Shown here: positions 23,866 through 33,856 of the stretch, piece by piece | How the letters are laid out: every line of letters begins with the position of its first letter | Numbering within the stretch: the stretch's first letter is position 1 | Assembly: GCA_020621905.1 (NCBI GenBank) | Contig: JAHRYZ010000009.1 | Coordinates: forward strand, 1-38,731 | Reading direction: 5' to 3' | Length of the DNA: 38,731 nucleotides | Origin: Rhizobium sp. | GTDB taxonomy: Bacteria; Pseudomonadota; Alphaproteobacteria; Rhizobiales; Rhizobiaceae | The notes under the pieces: model-generated | The model's input: only the letters and a program-made list of their open reading frames with translations | Databases searched by the model: none | Told to the model about the DNA's origin: nothing | Translations under genes and position numbers: made by a program

Positions 23866-25548
23866 TCAGGCGGCAGACGACATTCCAGGCGGGATCACCG
23901 CGAGGAGCGGCTTGTCCGGGTCGATGTCGGGAATGGCGCCGATAAGGGCTGCGGTATAGGGGTGCTTGGGATTGGCGAAGACCTCGGTCGACAGGCCCTC
24001 TTCGACGATCTCGCCCCGATACATGACGACCACGCGGTCGCAGAGATTGCGCACGATGGCGAGGTCATGGGCGATGAAGAGCAGCGTCAGCGACATCTTC
24101 TCCTTCAGCTCGCGGAAGAGGTCGATGATCTGTGCCTGGATGGTGACGTCCAGCGCCGCGACGCACTCGTCGGCGATGACGAGGCGCGGATCGATCGCCA
24201 ACGCCCGCGCAATGCCGGCGCGCTGGCACTGACCGCCGCTCATGCTGCGCGGCTTGCGGTCGGCAAACTCCCGTTCGAGACCGACGAGGTCGAGCAGTTC
24301 ACCGATGCGGGCGGGGATGCTCGACGGGTCCTTTCCGTGCACCCTGAGGACCTCGCCCAGCATCTGACCGACCGTCAGGCGCGGGTTGAGGGCGTTGAGC
24401 GGATCCTGGAAGACCATGGCCGCCTCGCGCCTGAGCTTCGCGAGCGCCACCCGCGAATTCTGCGCGAGATCGGCGCCGTCGAAGGTGACGTGGCCCGACG
24501 ACAGCGGCGTCAGGCCGAGAATGGCGCGCGCAAGCGTGCTCTTGCCACTGCCCGATTCCCCGACGATGCCGACGGTCTCTCCGGGCATGACCCGGAGGCT
24601 CACGCCCTTGACCGCGCCGACCGTCTTGGCGCCGGCCTTGAACAGCCCGCCGCCGACGGCAAAGCGCACATGCAGGTCGTCGATTTCCAGAAGCGGACGA
24701 AGGGGCGCCCCGGCCGGCGTTGCGGGTGCGTGAGCAGGCGCCGGGCCCGGATGATCGGGAAGCGAGGGATGGCTGGCGATCAGGGCCTTGGTGTAAGGAT
24801 GCTGCGGCGCGGACAGGATCGAACGCTTGTTGCCCTGCTCGACGAGCTGGCCCTGGCGCATCACGGCGATCCGGTCGCAGGTCTGGGCGACGATGCCGAG
24901 ATCGTGGGTGATGAGGATGATCGACAGTCCGCGGCTTTCGCGCAGGCTCATCAGCAGTTTGAGGATCTGCGCCTGGATGGTCACATCCAGCGCCGTCGTC
25001 GGCTCGTCGGCGATCAGGATCTTCGGATTGCACGACAGCGCAGCGCCGATCATGGCGCGCTGGCGCATGCCACCGGAAAACTCGTGCGGGTAGCTGTCAT
25101 ACTGACGGGCGGGATCGGGAAAGCCCACCTGGCCCAAGATCTCGGTGGCAGCCGCGCGGGCCGCACGTGCATCCAATCCCGCGTGGTAGCGCAAACCCTC
25201 GGCAATCTGGTCGCCGATCCGCATGACCGGGTCGAGATGGCTGGTGGGGTTCTGGAAGATCATGCCGATCTCGCGTCCACGCACTTTCAGCATCTCCGCC
25301 TCGCTGGCGCCGATCAGGTCGCGTCCCTCGAGCAGGACGGAACCGCTTTCGACGGCAAGGCTCAGCGAGGGCAGAAGACCGACCATCGACCGGCAGAGCA
25401 GGCTCTTGCCGGACCCGCTTTCGCCGACCAGCCCCAGCACCTCGCCCTTGTGGAGATCGAGCGACACGCCGTTGATCAGCGTGCGCGCCGCATCGCCCAG
25501 ATGCGCCCTGACCACCAGATCCCGCACGGAAAGCATCGGCGCACTCAT
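23866..25548 (-). CDS. Fused duplicate ABC ATPase (DppD-DppF type)
   Basis: Two Walker A motifs (GESGSGKSLLCRS, GESGSGKSTLARA) and two signature motifs (FSGGMRQR, MSGGQCQR). Confidence 0.95.
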   Translation of the reverse strand: MSAPMLSVRDLVVRAHLGDAARTLINGVSLDLHKGEVLGLVGESGSGKSLLCRSMVGLLPSLSLAVESGSVLLEGRDLIGASEAEMLKVRGREIGMIFQNPTSHLDPVMRIGDQIAEGLRYHAGLDARAARAAATEILGQVGFPDPARQYDSYPHEFSGGMRQRAMIGAALSCNPKILIADEPTTALDVTIQAQILKLLMSLRESRGLSIILITHDLGIVAQTCDRIAVMRQGQLVEQGNKRSILSAPQHPYTKALIASHPSLPDHPGPAPAHAPATPAGAPLRPLLEIDDLHVRFAVGGGLFKAGAKTVGAVKGVSLRVMPGETVGIVGESGSGKSTLARAILGLTPLSSGHVTFDGADLAQNSRVALAKLRREAAMVFQDPLNALNPRLTVGQMLGEVLRVHGKDPSSIPARIGELLDLVGLEREFADRKPRSMSGGQCQRAGIARALAIDPRLVIADECVAALDVTIQAQIIDLFRELKEKMSLTLLFIAHDLAIVRNLCDRVVVMYRGEIVEEGLSTEVFANPKHPYTAALIGAIPDIDPDKPLLAVIPPGMSSAA

Positions 25549-26399
25549 TCGTGAACTCCCAGAAGATCGCCAAGCGCATCGCCGAGCAGACTGAAACCGA
25601 AAGCGAGCACGACGATGGAAAGGCCCGGGAAGAGCGTGATCCACCAGGCGGTGGTGACGAAGGCCTGGCCCTCGGCGACCATGATGCCCCATTCGGCGAG
25701 CGGCGGCTGGACCCCGAGGCCGAGATAGCTGATGGCCGCGCCGCTCAGCAGCACGAGCACGGCATCGGACATGACGAAGACGAGAGAACCGGCAACCGCA
25801 TTGGGCAGCAGGTGGCGGAACATGATGCGCGTCCGGCTGTAGCCCAGGCTGACGGCGGCGACCGCATAGTCGCTGTTCTTCAAGACGAGGATCTGCGCGC
25901 GCACCAGCCGGGCATAGGAAACCCAGCCGACCAGCGCCATGGCAATGTAGAAGCTGCCGAGGCCCGGGCCCAAGATGGCGATGATCGACAACATCAGAAC
26001 GAGGAACGGGAAGGCCAGGATGATGTCGATCAGGCGCATGAAGACGATGTCGACGATGCCGCCGAAGAAGCCCGCGACCGTGCCGGCGATCGTGCCGATC
26101 AGGAAGGGGAAGATGACGCCGATCACCGCGATCTGCAGATCGATCCGGGTGCCCCAGATGACGCGGGAGAGAATGTCGCGGCCGAAATTGTCGGTGCCGA
26201 AGGGGTGAAGCAGCGACGGCGCCTGCAATCGCGCATCGGCGGCCTGCGAGATCGCATCATAGGGCGCGATCAGGGGCGCGGCAACGGCGAGGAAGACGAA
26301 GAAGGCGAGGATGCCGGCGCCCGCGACAAGCGTCAGTCGCTTGCCGAGAAAACGGCGCCATTGGACGGCGAAGGACGGGGCGAAGGTTTCGGCGCTCAT
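25545..26399 (-). CDS. Peptide-type ABC permease (DppC-like)
   Basis: HPFGTDNFGRDILSRVIWGTRIDLQIAV; EAA-like loop; 4-bp overlap with ATPase gene. Confidence 0.94.
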   Translation of the reverse strand: MSAETFAPSFAVQWRRFLGKRLTLVAGAGILAFFVFLAVAAPLIAPYDAISQAADARLQAPSLLHPFGTDNFGRDILSRVIWGTRIDLQIAVIGVIFPFLIGTIAGTVAGFFGGIVDIVFMRLIDIILAFPFLVLMLSIIAILGPGLGSFYIAMALVGWVSYARLVRAQILVLKNSDYAVAAVSLGYSRTRIMFRHLLPNAVAGSLVFVMSDAVLVLLSGAAISYLGLGVQPPLAEWGIMVAEGQAFVTTAWWITLFPGLSIVVLAFGFSLLGDALGDLLGVHE

Positions 26400-27333
26400 A
26401 GCTTCACCCTCGGATCGGCGGCCACCGTGACGATGTCGGCCAGGAAGTTGACGAGCACGGTTGCGCAGGCAAAGACCATGGCGACGCCCTGCACCACCAT
26501 GTAGTCGCGCGAGAAGATGGCCCGCACCAGCAATTGCCCCATGCCGGGAAGGGCAAAGACGCTCTCGATCACCACCGTGCCGCCAATCAGCCAGCCGATA
26601 TTGACGGCAAGCAGATTGATGGTGGGCACGAGCGAGTTCGGCACGACATGGCGCCAGAAGACGATGCTCTCCGGCATGCCCCGGGCGCGGGCCGCCGTCG
26701 CCACATCGGATTTCAGCCCCTGCACCATGGCCGCGCGTAGGCTGCGCGTCAGGCCGTCGACAGCGACAGGGCGACGGTCAGGCCCGGAAGCGCGAGATGC
26801 CAGAGCTTGTCGCCCGGGCTGTTGCCATAGCCCGATACCGGGAAGACGCCGAGCTTGACGCTGAACAGGATGATCAGCATCAGCGCCAGCCAGAAGGGCG
26901 GAAAGCCGATGCCGAGCGTCGAGACGACGCGCACCGCGTGATCGGGAACGCCGCCCTGGTTGCGGGCCGCCAGCGCCGCCATCGGCACCGCGATCAGCAC
27001 GGCCAGCAGGACGCTCACCAGCACCAGCGCCAGCGTCGGCTCGATGCGCGTGGCGATCAGTTTCAGCACGTCGATCTTGTAGAGGATCGACTTGCCCATC
27101 TCGCCGCGGCCGAGATTTTCCAGGAAGTAGAAATATTGCAGCCACAGCGGCTCATCGAGGCCGTATTGCGCGCGGATCTTGGCGATCGCCGTCGGCGTCG
27201 CACGCGTGCCTAAGAGCACCCGCGCCGGGTCGCCGGGAATGAGGCGCACGAGAATGAACGTGATGACACTGATCCCGAAAAGCACGGGCAGGAACTGCAG
27301 CGGACGATAGAGAACGAACTTATAGCGATGCAT
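26396..27333 (-). CDS. Peptide-type ABC permease (DppB-like), frameshift near 26755
   Basis: MHRYKFVLYRPLQFLPVLFGISVITFILVRLIPGDPARVLLG; C-terminal half LTRSLRAAMVQGLKSDVATAARARGMPESIVFWRHVVPNSLVPTINLL in next frame. Confidence 0.93.
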
Positions 27334-28273
27334 GGCAGATGCCGTCTCTCCTTGCCGAATTCAGTGCTGGGGGGATGAACATCATCAGTTTGCCCTGTTG
27401 CGCGAGAAATCCGGTGAGCACCGGATAATACTCCTCGGGATTCTCATAGAACGGCATGTGGCTCGCATTGCGGATCACCTTGAGCTCGGCGCCGGGCAAG
27501 GCGATCTTCATGCGCAGTGCGCAAGCCGGGGTCAGTTCGTCGTGCTCGCCGACCGTGATCAGCACCGGAACCTTGATCTTCGGCAGGTCGGGGATCCGGT
27601 TCCAGTCCTTGAGATTGCCGGTGTAGAGGAATTCGTTCGGTCCCTGCATGGTCACATAGGGCCCCATGTTCCAGTCGTCGAGCGAGCGCCTGACCGGGGC
27701 CGGCCATTCCGGCAGGCGGCAGACATGGCGATAGTTGAGGATGGTGACCGCCGCCATGTATTCGGGATGATCGAAACTGCCCTGAGCCTCGTGCTTCTGC
27801 ATCATCGCGACCGTCTCGGACCCGAGCGCCGCGCGCAGCCGTTCCAGCTCGACGACGAGATGAGGCATGTCGGCGACGGTATCCTCGAGGATCAGGGTCG
27901 CCAGGTTTTCCGGATAGGTCAGCGCATAGTCGATGGCGAGCCAGCCGCCCCAGGAATGGCCGAGCATGTGGACCTTGCCGAGGCCGAGCGCCTTGCGGAC
28001 CGTTTCCGTTTCCTCGACATAGCGCCCGATGGTCCACAGGGCCTCGTCCTCCGGCCGGTCGGAAGCGCCGGTGCCGAGCTGGTCGAAGGCGACGACGCGG
28101 TAGCCGTGGTCCACCAGGCAGGAATGGGCCTCCCGCAGATAGTCGCAGGGCAGGCCCGGACCGCCGTTGAGGCAGAAGATCGTCTCCGCGCCGCTGCCGA
28201 AGCTGTAGGCGATCACCCGACGCCCCTCGACATCGACCTCAATGCGCGCGTCCGGCTCCATCTCTCGCCACAT
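27320..28273 (-). CDS. Proline iminopeptidase-family alpha/beta hydrolase (PIP1)
   Basis: FCLNGGPGLPCDYL oxyanion motif, MLGHSWGGWLAIDYAL nucleophile elbow; overlaps dppB-like start by 14 bp. Confidence 0.88.
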   Translation of the reverse strand: MWREMEPDARIEVDVEGRRVIAYSFGSGAETIFCLNGGPGLPCDYLREAHSCLVDHGYRVVAFDQLGTGASDRPEDEALWTIGRYVEETETVRKALGLGKVHMLGHSWGGWLAIDYALTYPENLATLILEDTVADMPHLVVELERLRAALGSETVAMMQKHEAQGSFDHPEYMAAVTILNYRHVCRLPEWPAPVRRSLDDWNMGPYVTMQGPNEFLYTGNLKDWNRIPDLPKIKVPVLITVGEHDELTPACALRMKIALPGAELKVIRNASHMPFYENPEEYYPVLTGFLAQQGKLMMFIPPALNSARRDGICHASL

Positions 28274-28351
28274 ATGCCCGTCCCTGCCCTCGAATTCTGA
28301 TGCCCAACATTTGAGCATGGCTAATTTTTAACGGAATGACGGGTCCACACC

Positions 28352-28371
28352 AGCTATAAGAAGTGATAGGT
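28352..28371 (-). promoter_or_regulatory. lux-box-like inverted repeat, copy 1 (between PIP1 and luxR)
   Basis: Minus strand ACCTATCACTTCTTATAGCT, about 80 bp upstream of PIP1 and 33 bp upstream of luxR. Confidence 0.65.
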
Positions 28372-28403
28372 TGCCCGGATCGGGATGCTTGCCGGAGCAA
28401 GAA

Positions 28404-29161
28404 ATGCTGGACGAAATTGCGGTCCTCAGGGAGAGATTTTCCGCCGCCGGAACGGTGGACGGCAGCGTCGACCAGATGTACGAGACCGCGAAACAGCTCG
28501 GTTTCGATGCCCTGATTTACGACTATACGCCGGTCCCCTTCGACTACAACGGCGACATCATGCTCCCGTCGCTGCTGAAGCTGCGCAACATCGCCGACGA
28601 CATGCCCGATTACTGGTTCAATCGCGGCTATTTCCGCATCGACCCGGTGCAGAGGCTGGCGTGCCGCACCACCGTGCCCTTCTTCTGGAACTACGATCCG
28701 GATGCGGCGACCCTGATCAGCCGCTTCATGACCGAGGAGACCGGGCCGGTGGCTCACTATCTGCGGGAGCGGGACATGTCCCGCGGTATCACCGTACCAG
28801 TGCATACGCCGCGCGGCGACTATGCGACCGTCACCGCCGTGCATTTTGGCCGGGGCGGCGACTTCTCCCGCGAGGCGCAGCACCATATCGCCGAGTTCAG
28901 CCTTGCCGCCCAGGTCTTCCACGAAGCCGCCTATGCGATGTTCGACGCCGGGGCGCGCAGCGTCTCCACGGCGCGCCTGACGGAGCGGGAAAGTGAATGC
29001 CTGCGCTATTCGGCGGAAGGCTATTCGGCCAAGGAAATCTCCCGCATCATCGACCGTTCGGTGCCAACGGTCGTCATGCACCTCAACGCCGCCGCCAAGA
29101 AGCTCGGCGCCAGGAACCGCACCCAGGCGGTCGTACCGCCAGCCATTACCGGCTGCTGTAG
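28404..29161 (+). CDS. LuxR-family regulator with autoinducer-binding domain (PAB-type LuxR solo), frameshift near 29135
   Basis: MPDYWFNRGYFRIDPVQRLACRTTVPFFW; RGITVPVHTPRG; LTERESECLRYSAEGYSAKEISRIIDRSVPTVVMHLNAAAKKLGARNRTQAVV. Confidence 0.93.
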
Positions 29162-29170
29162 GCCGGGCCA

Positions 29171-29189
29171 CCCTATAACTTCGATAGCT
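29171..29189 (+). promoter_or_regulatory. lux-box-like inverted repeat, copy 2 (upstream of PIP2)
   Basis: CCCTATAACTTCGATAGCT; aligns to copy 1 at 16 of 20 positions with one 1-nt gap. Confidence 0.6.
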
Positions 29190-29250
29190 GCGACGCTCTT
29201 CCGCTCGCTATGGTCCGCGACCCAACCGAGGAAGGAGATGCCACACCGAC

Positions 29251-30140
29251 ATGAATGCCACGAGGCTATCTGCCGTTTCGCGATTATCGCACTGCCCGCA
29301 TCACCGGCACGCTGGATTCCCAGAGGCTGCCGCTGGTCGTCGCCCATGGCGGGCCGGGCTGCACCCACGACTACGTCGATTCCTTCAAGCATATCAGCGA
29401 CCTCGACGGCCGCGCAGTGATCCACTACGACCAGCTCGGCAACGGCAACTCGACCCGCCTTCCCGACAAGGGTCCGGACTTCTGGACCGTGGAGCTCTTC
29501 CTCGAGGAACTCGACGCGCTGCTCGCCCATCTGGGCATCAAGGACCGCTACGCCTTTCTCGGCCAGTCCTGGGGCGGCATGCTGGGCGCCGAGCACGCCG
29601 TGCGCCGCCCGGCCGGGCTGAAGGCGCTGGTCATCGCCAATTCGCCGGCGAACATGAAGACCTGGGTGGAGGAGGCAAACCGCCTCAGGCGCGAACTGCC
29701 GCAGGACGTGCAGGACACGCTCACCCGCCACGAGACGGCCGGCAACCTGACCGACCCGGACTACATCGCCGCCTCGCGCGTCTTCTACGACCGTCACGTC
29801 TGCCGCGTCGTTCTCGGCCGCCAGAGGTTGCACGCACCTCGCCATCATGGACGAGGACAATACCGTCTACCGCAACATGAATGGCCCGACCGAATTTCAC
29901 GTCATCGGCACGATGAAGGACTGGACCATCGAGGACCGCCTCCCCCTCATCGAGGCCCCAACCCTGCTGATCTCGGGGCGATATGACGAAGCGACGCCGG
30001 ATGTGGTGCGACCTTATGTCGAACGCGTGCCGGGCTGCCAGTGGATCGTGTTCGAGCAATCGAGCCACATGCCGCATGTGGAGGAACAGGACGCCTGCCT
30101 GAAGGCCGTGTCCGACTTCCTGAAACCGCTCGACGGCTGA
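29251..30140 (+). CDS. Proline iminopeptidase-family alpha/beta hydrolase (PIP2), frameshifted near 29815-29850
   Basis: [38 protein letters not shown]-term [25 protein letters not shown]...[21 protein letters not shown] in another frame; exact start uncertain (29251 or 29255). Confidence 0.88.
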
Positions 30141-30349
30141 CCGCGGGGCAGCGAACCGGCAGGGGCATTTGCATCGCCCCAATCGAGCAGGACTCCGGCA
30201 CGACCGCTGGAGGTTCTGCTGCGTTTGCCATAGCCGGTGTCACCGACCACCCGCCGTCACGATCGCAGCTGCGGCAACCTTCATGCAGCCCCCTCTGACC
30301 GACCCCGCTCTCCGTAAACATCCGAAAATGTGTGACTTCTCCGAATTTC

Positions 30350-30380
30350 ATGTTGCATTTCCAACATCAATATTGTTGGA
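30350..30380. promoter_or_regulatory. Overlapping inverted repeats upstream of the kinase gene
   Basis: ATGTTG-catttc-CAACAT and TCCAACA-tcaatat-TGTTGGA. Confidence 0.5.
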
Positions 30381-30413
30381 TTTGCCAACTCACGATCCGA
30401 ATGGGCGCGCCAA

Positions 30414-31381
30414 ATGTTGTATGATGCAGATTTTCTGTCGAGGCTGGAACATGGTCTGAAGTACCTCTCGTCGGTCTGGGGCGTCTCGCCGGAGGCCGAC
30501 CTCAAGCTCCTGACGATTTCCGAGAACGCCACCTTTCGCATCGCCGACGCCAAGGGCGGGCGCGACCTGATCGTGCGCGTGCATCGGCCCGACTACCATA
30601 CCGAACAGGAAATCCTCTCCGAACTCGCCTGGATCGAGGCGCTGCGGCAGGACGGCGTGGTCGCCACGCCGCAGCCGATCACGGCCAAGGATGGCAGCCT
30701 GCTGCAGGTCTTCTCCGACGGAGAGACCACGCGCCATGCCGTCGCCTTCGAATATATGGCCGGCAAGGAACCGGATGCGAACTGACCGTCCGGTGGTATG
30801 GCGCGCCGGGGAGATCAACGCCCGCCTGCACGGCCACAGCCGAGCACCCGGCCGGACCGGTTCGTCCGCAAGACCTGGAACTTCGACCGCATTCTGAAGG
30901 CGCCTATTGGGCGACTGGCGCGCCGCTTGGGCCACGCCGAAGGGTGAGGATCCCGAGCGCACCCACGCGCTGCTGAACCCAGACTGCGGTCGGCGGCTAC
31001 GGCGCCGATCGCTTCGGTCTCGTTCACTGCGACATGCGCGCCGCCAACCTGCTGGTGGAGGGCGACCGGCTGGGCGTGATCGATTTCGACGACTGCGGCC
31101 TGTCCTGGTTCGCCTATGACTTCGCCGCCGCGATCAGCTTCATGGAGCATGAGCCCTTCATTCCCGACCTGATGGCGGCCTGGCTCGAAGGCTACCGGCG
31201 CGTCGCACCGCTCGATGCCGAACACGAGGCGGCCCTACCGATGTTCATCATGCTCCGCCGCATGCAGCTCACCGCCTGGATCGCCTCGCATGCCGAGACG
31301 CCGACGGCCCAGTCCATGGGCACCGCCTATACCGACGGCACCGTGGCGCTCGCCGAGCGCTATCTGGCCGAACACAGTTGA
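30414..31381 (+). CDS. Aminoglycoside/choline kinase-like (APH family) phosphotransferase, multiply frameshifted
   Basis: N-term [25 protein letters not shown]...; C-term [39 protein letters not shown] catalytic loop in another frame. Confidence 0.82.
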
Positions 31382-31391
31382 GGAGAGCCCG

Positions 31392-32720
31392 ATGAGCGTC
31401 GCCACCAAGGAAATTCTCGACCTCAACCGCTTCGATGCCACCCGCATCGATGGTTTTCCGCCCGAGCTTGCCGAGCGCGTCGCCAAGCGCCAGGCGGCCT
31501 TTGGCGCCTCTTCCGTGCTCTTCTACGAACAGCCGATCGAGATGGTGCGGGCCCGGGGCGCCTATATGTATGACGCCGGCGGGCGCCGATATCTCGACGT
31601 CTACAACAACGTGCCCTCGGTCGGCCATTGCCACCCACGCGTGGTCGAGGCGGTCGCCCGCCAGGTCGGCGAACTCAACATCCACACGCGTTACCTCAAC
31701 CGCGTCGTCGAGGCCTATACCGAAAAGCTGCTCTCCAGGTTTCCGCGGAGCCTCAGCAATGTCGTGCTGACCTGCACCGGCAGCGAGAGCAATGATCTGG
31801 CCATGCGCATCGCCCGCATCGCCACCGGCGCGGAAGGCTTCATCGTCACCGAGGCCGCCTATCACGGCAATACGGCGCTGGTGACGGAGATTTCCCCCTC
31901 CTCGCTGCGCAAGCGCAAACCCGCCCCCTTCGTGGCCATCATCCCGGCGCCCGCCGCGCGCGACGGCAAGAGCGTCGAAGCAAGCTTCGCGGCCTCCGTC
32001 GAACAGGCGATCGCCGAGCTCGAATCGCGCGGCATCGGCCTTGCCGCACTGATCATCGACACGATTTTTTCCAGCGACGGCATCTATGCCGATCCGGCCG
32101 GCTTCCTCAAAGGGGCGACCGATGCCGTGCACCGCGCCGGCGGCCTGTTGATCGCCGACGAGGTCCAGCCCGGCTTCGGCCGCACCGGCGGCGGCTTGTG
32201 GGGGTTCGAGCGCCATGGCGTGACGCCCGACATCGTCACCATGGGCAAGCCCATGGGCAACGGCTTCCCGATGGGCGGGGTCGTCACAAGGCCAGAATTC
32301 CTGAAACGGTTCTGCGAGGAGACCGGCTATTTCAACACCTTCGGCGGCAATCCGGTGGCGGCCGCGGCCGGCCATGCCGTGCTGCAGGTGATCGAGGATG
32401 AGGGGCTGATCGAGCGGTCCGCCACGGTCGGCGGCTATTTCATGCGATCGCTTGAGGCCTTGCAGGGCACGCATTCCGAGATCGGCGACGCGCGCGGCGC
32501 CGGCCTGTTCATCGGCCTCGATTTCACCGACCCGGCGACGGGTGAGCCGGACACGGCACTGGCCACCCATGCGATCAACCAGCTGAAGCACAACGGCATC
32601 CTGATCGGAGCGGCGGGCAAATATGGTGCGACGCTGAAGATCCGCCCGCCGCTGTGCTTCTCTAAGGAGGATGCCGACCTCTTCACCGGCACGCTGGACA
32701 CGATCCTCAAGGCGCGCTGA
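31392..32720 (+). CDS. Class-III aminotransferase-fold PLP enzyme (aminotransferase or phospho-lyase)
   Basis: [82 protein letters not shown]. Confidence 0.93.
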   Translation: MSVATKEILDLNRFDATRIDGFPPELAERVAKRQAAFGASSVLFYEQPIEMVRARGAYMYDAGGRRYLDVYNNVPSVGHCHPRVVEAVARQVGELNIHTRYLNRVVEAYTEKLLSRFPRSLSNVVLTCTGSESNDLAMRIARIATGAEGFIVTEAAYHGNTALVTEISPSSLRKRKPAPFVAIIPAPAARDGKSVEASFAASVEQAIAELESRGIGLAALIIDTIFSSDGIYADPAGFLKGATDAVHRAGGLLIADEVQPGFGRTGGGLWGFERHGVTPDIVTMGKPMGNGFPMGGVVTRPEFLKRFCEETGYFNTFGGNPVAAAAGHAVLQVIEDEGLIERSATVGGYFMRSLEALQGTHSEIGDARGAGLFIGLDFTDPATGEPDTALATHAINQLKHNGILIGAAGKYGATLKIRPPLCFSKEDADLFTGTLDTILKAR

Positions 32721-32735
32721 GACACCTGATACGCC

Positions 32736-32771
32736 GAAGAAGCCGGGCGCGACATCGTGCCCGGCTTCTTC
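32736..32771. terminator. Perfect 13-bp-arm hairpin between convergent genes
   Basis: GAAGAAGCCGGGC-gcgacatcgt-GCCCGGCTTCTTC. Confidence 0.65.
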
Positions 32772-32776
32772 CGTTG

Positions 32777-33541
32777 TCAGCCCATGGCTTCGAGCGCCAA
32801 GCGATTCCGGCAGGATCTGGCCGCCATCGACGACGATCGACTGGCCGGTGATATAGGCGGCCTCTTCTGACGCAAAGAACAGGGCGGCATTGGCAATATC
32901 TGCCGGCGTGCCGAGACGGCGGAGCGGCACCGAGGCTTCCATGGCGGCGATATATTCCGGACCGTTGCCTTCGAGGCCTTCCGTCATGATGTTGCCGGGC
33001 ATCACGGCATTGACGGTGATCTTCTTCGGCGCAAGCTCGATCGCCGCGGTGCGCATGAAGCCGAGCTGGCCGGCCTTGCTCGCCCCGTAATGCGACCAGC
33101 CCGGATAACCGGTGATCGGTCCGGTGACGAGATGATGATGCGGCCGGAGCCCGCCCTGGTCATCGCCGGCAGCACGGCCGAGACGCTGAGGAAGGTGCTC
33201 TTGAGATTGGTCGAGATGACGTGATCGAAATCGGCCGCCGTCATTTCGCCGAGCCTGGCGGCCGGGAAGATGCCGGCATTGGCGCACAGCACGTCGACGC
33301 CGCCATAGCGGGCGACGGCCGCCTCGACCATGCCCTTGCAGCCCTCCTCCGTGCTGACATCGGCGGCATATCCCGATGCGTTCGGGCCGATTTCGGCGGC
33401 GACCGCGTCGGCATCCGCCTGGCTGCGCGACACGACGAGCACGTTCAACCCGGCCTCCCCGAAGCGCAAAGCGATGCCCTTGCCGATCCCGCGGCTGCCA
33501 CCCGTGACGATAACTGTTTTACCTTGTAGCGACTTCAACAT
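32777..33541 (-). CDS. Short-chain dehydrogenase/reductase (FabG-like), frameshifted near 33135 and 32800
   Basis: [80 protein letters not shown]. Confidence 0.9.
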
Positions 33542-33856
33542 TTTTGGCTCACTTCGTTGTTCTGGACCAAGGGCACTCGGCCGCCGATATTGCCCGATAT
33601 TTTTGCGCGAGATTAAAACCTAGCCACTCCTGCATCGGCGATTGCCCAAAAGAAATGCAAAGTAATTCTCGTACATTAGGTGGAATTCGACGGCGGATGC
33701 AGGACGTCGGCAGGCGTCATTTCGCTTGCCACATCCTCATTGCGCAATGCACAATGAAGAAGAAAATAGATGTTGTAAACTACACATTTTTGCGACACAC
33801 TTCCAACATTATAAGTTCACAAGCCGCCACAGCCGGCCAGAAACAGGGGAACGATA

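Noticed and set aside
22217-23959. 580-aa plus-strand ORF
   Set aside because: Antisense shadow of the SBP gene and its flanks.
23962-25554. 530-aa plus-strand ORF
   Set aside because: Antisense shadow of the fused ABC ATPase.
31269-33287. 672-aa minus-strand ORF as one protein
   Set aside because: Only its N-terminal part is coding (SDR C-terminus after a frameshift); the rest is antisense to the aminotransferase.
33583-33605. Direct repeat CGATATT-gcc-CGATATT upstream of the SDR gene
   Set aside because: Short and low-information; not seen elsewhere in the window.
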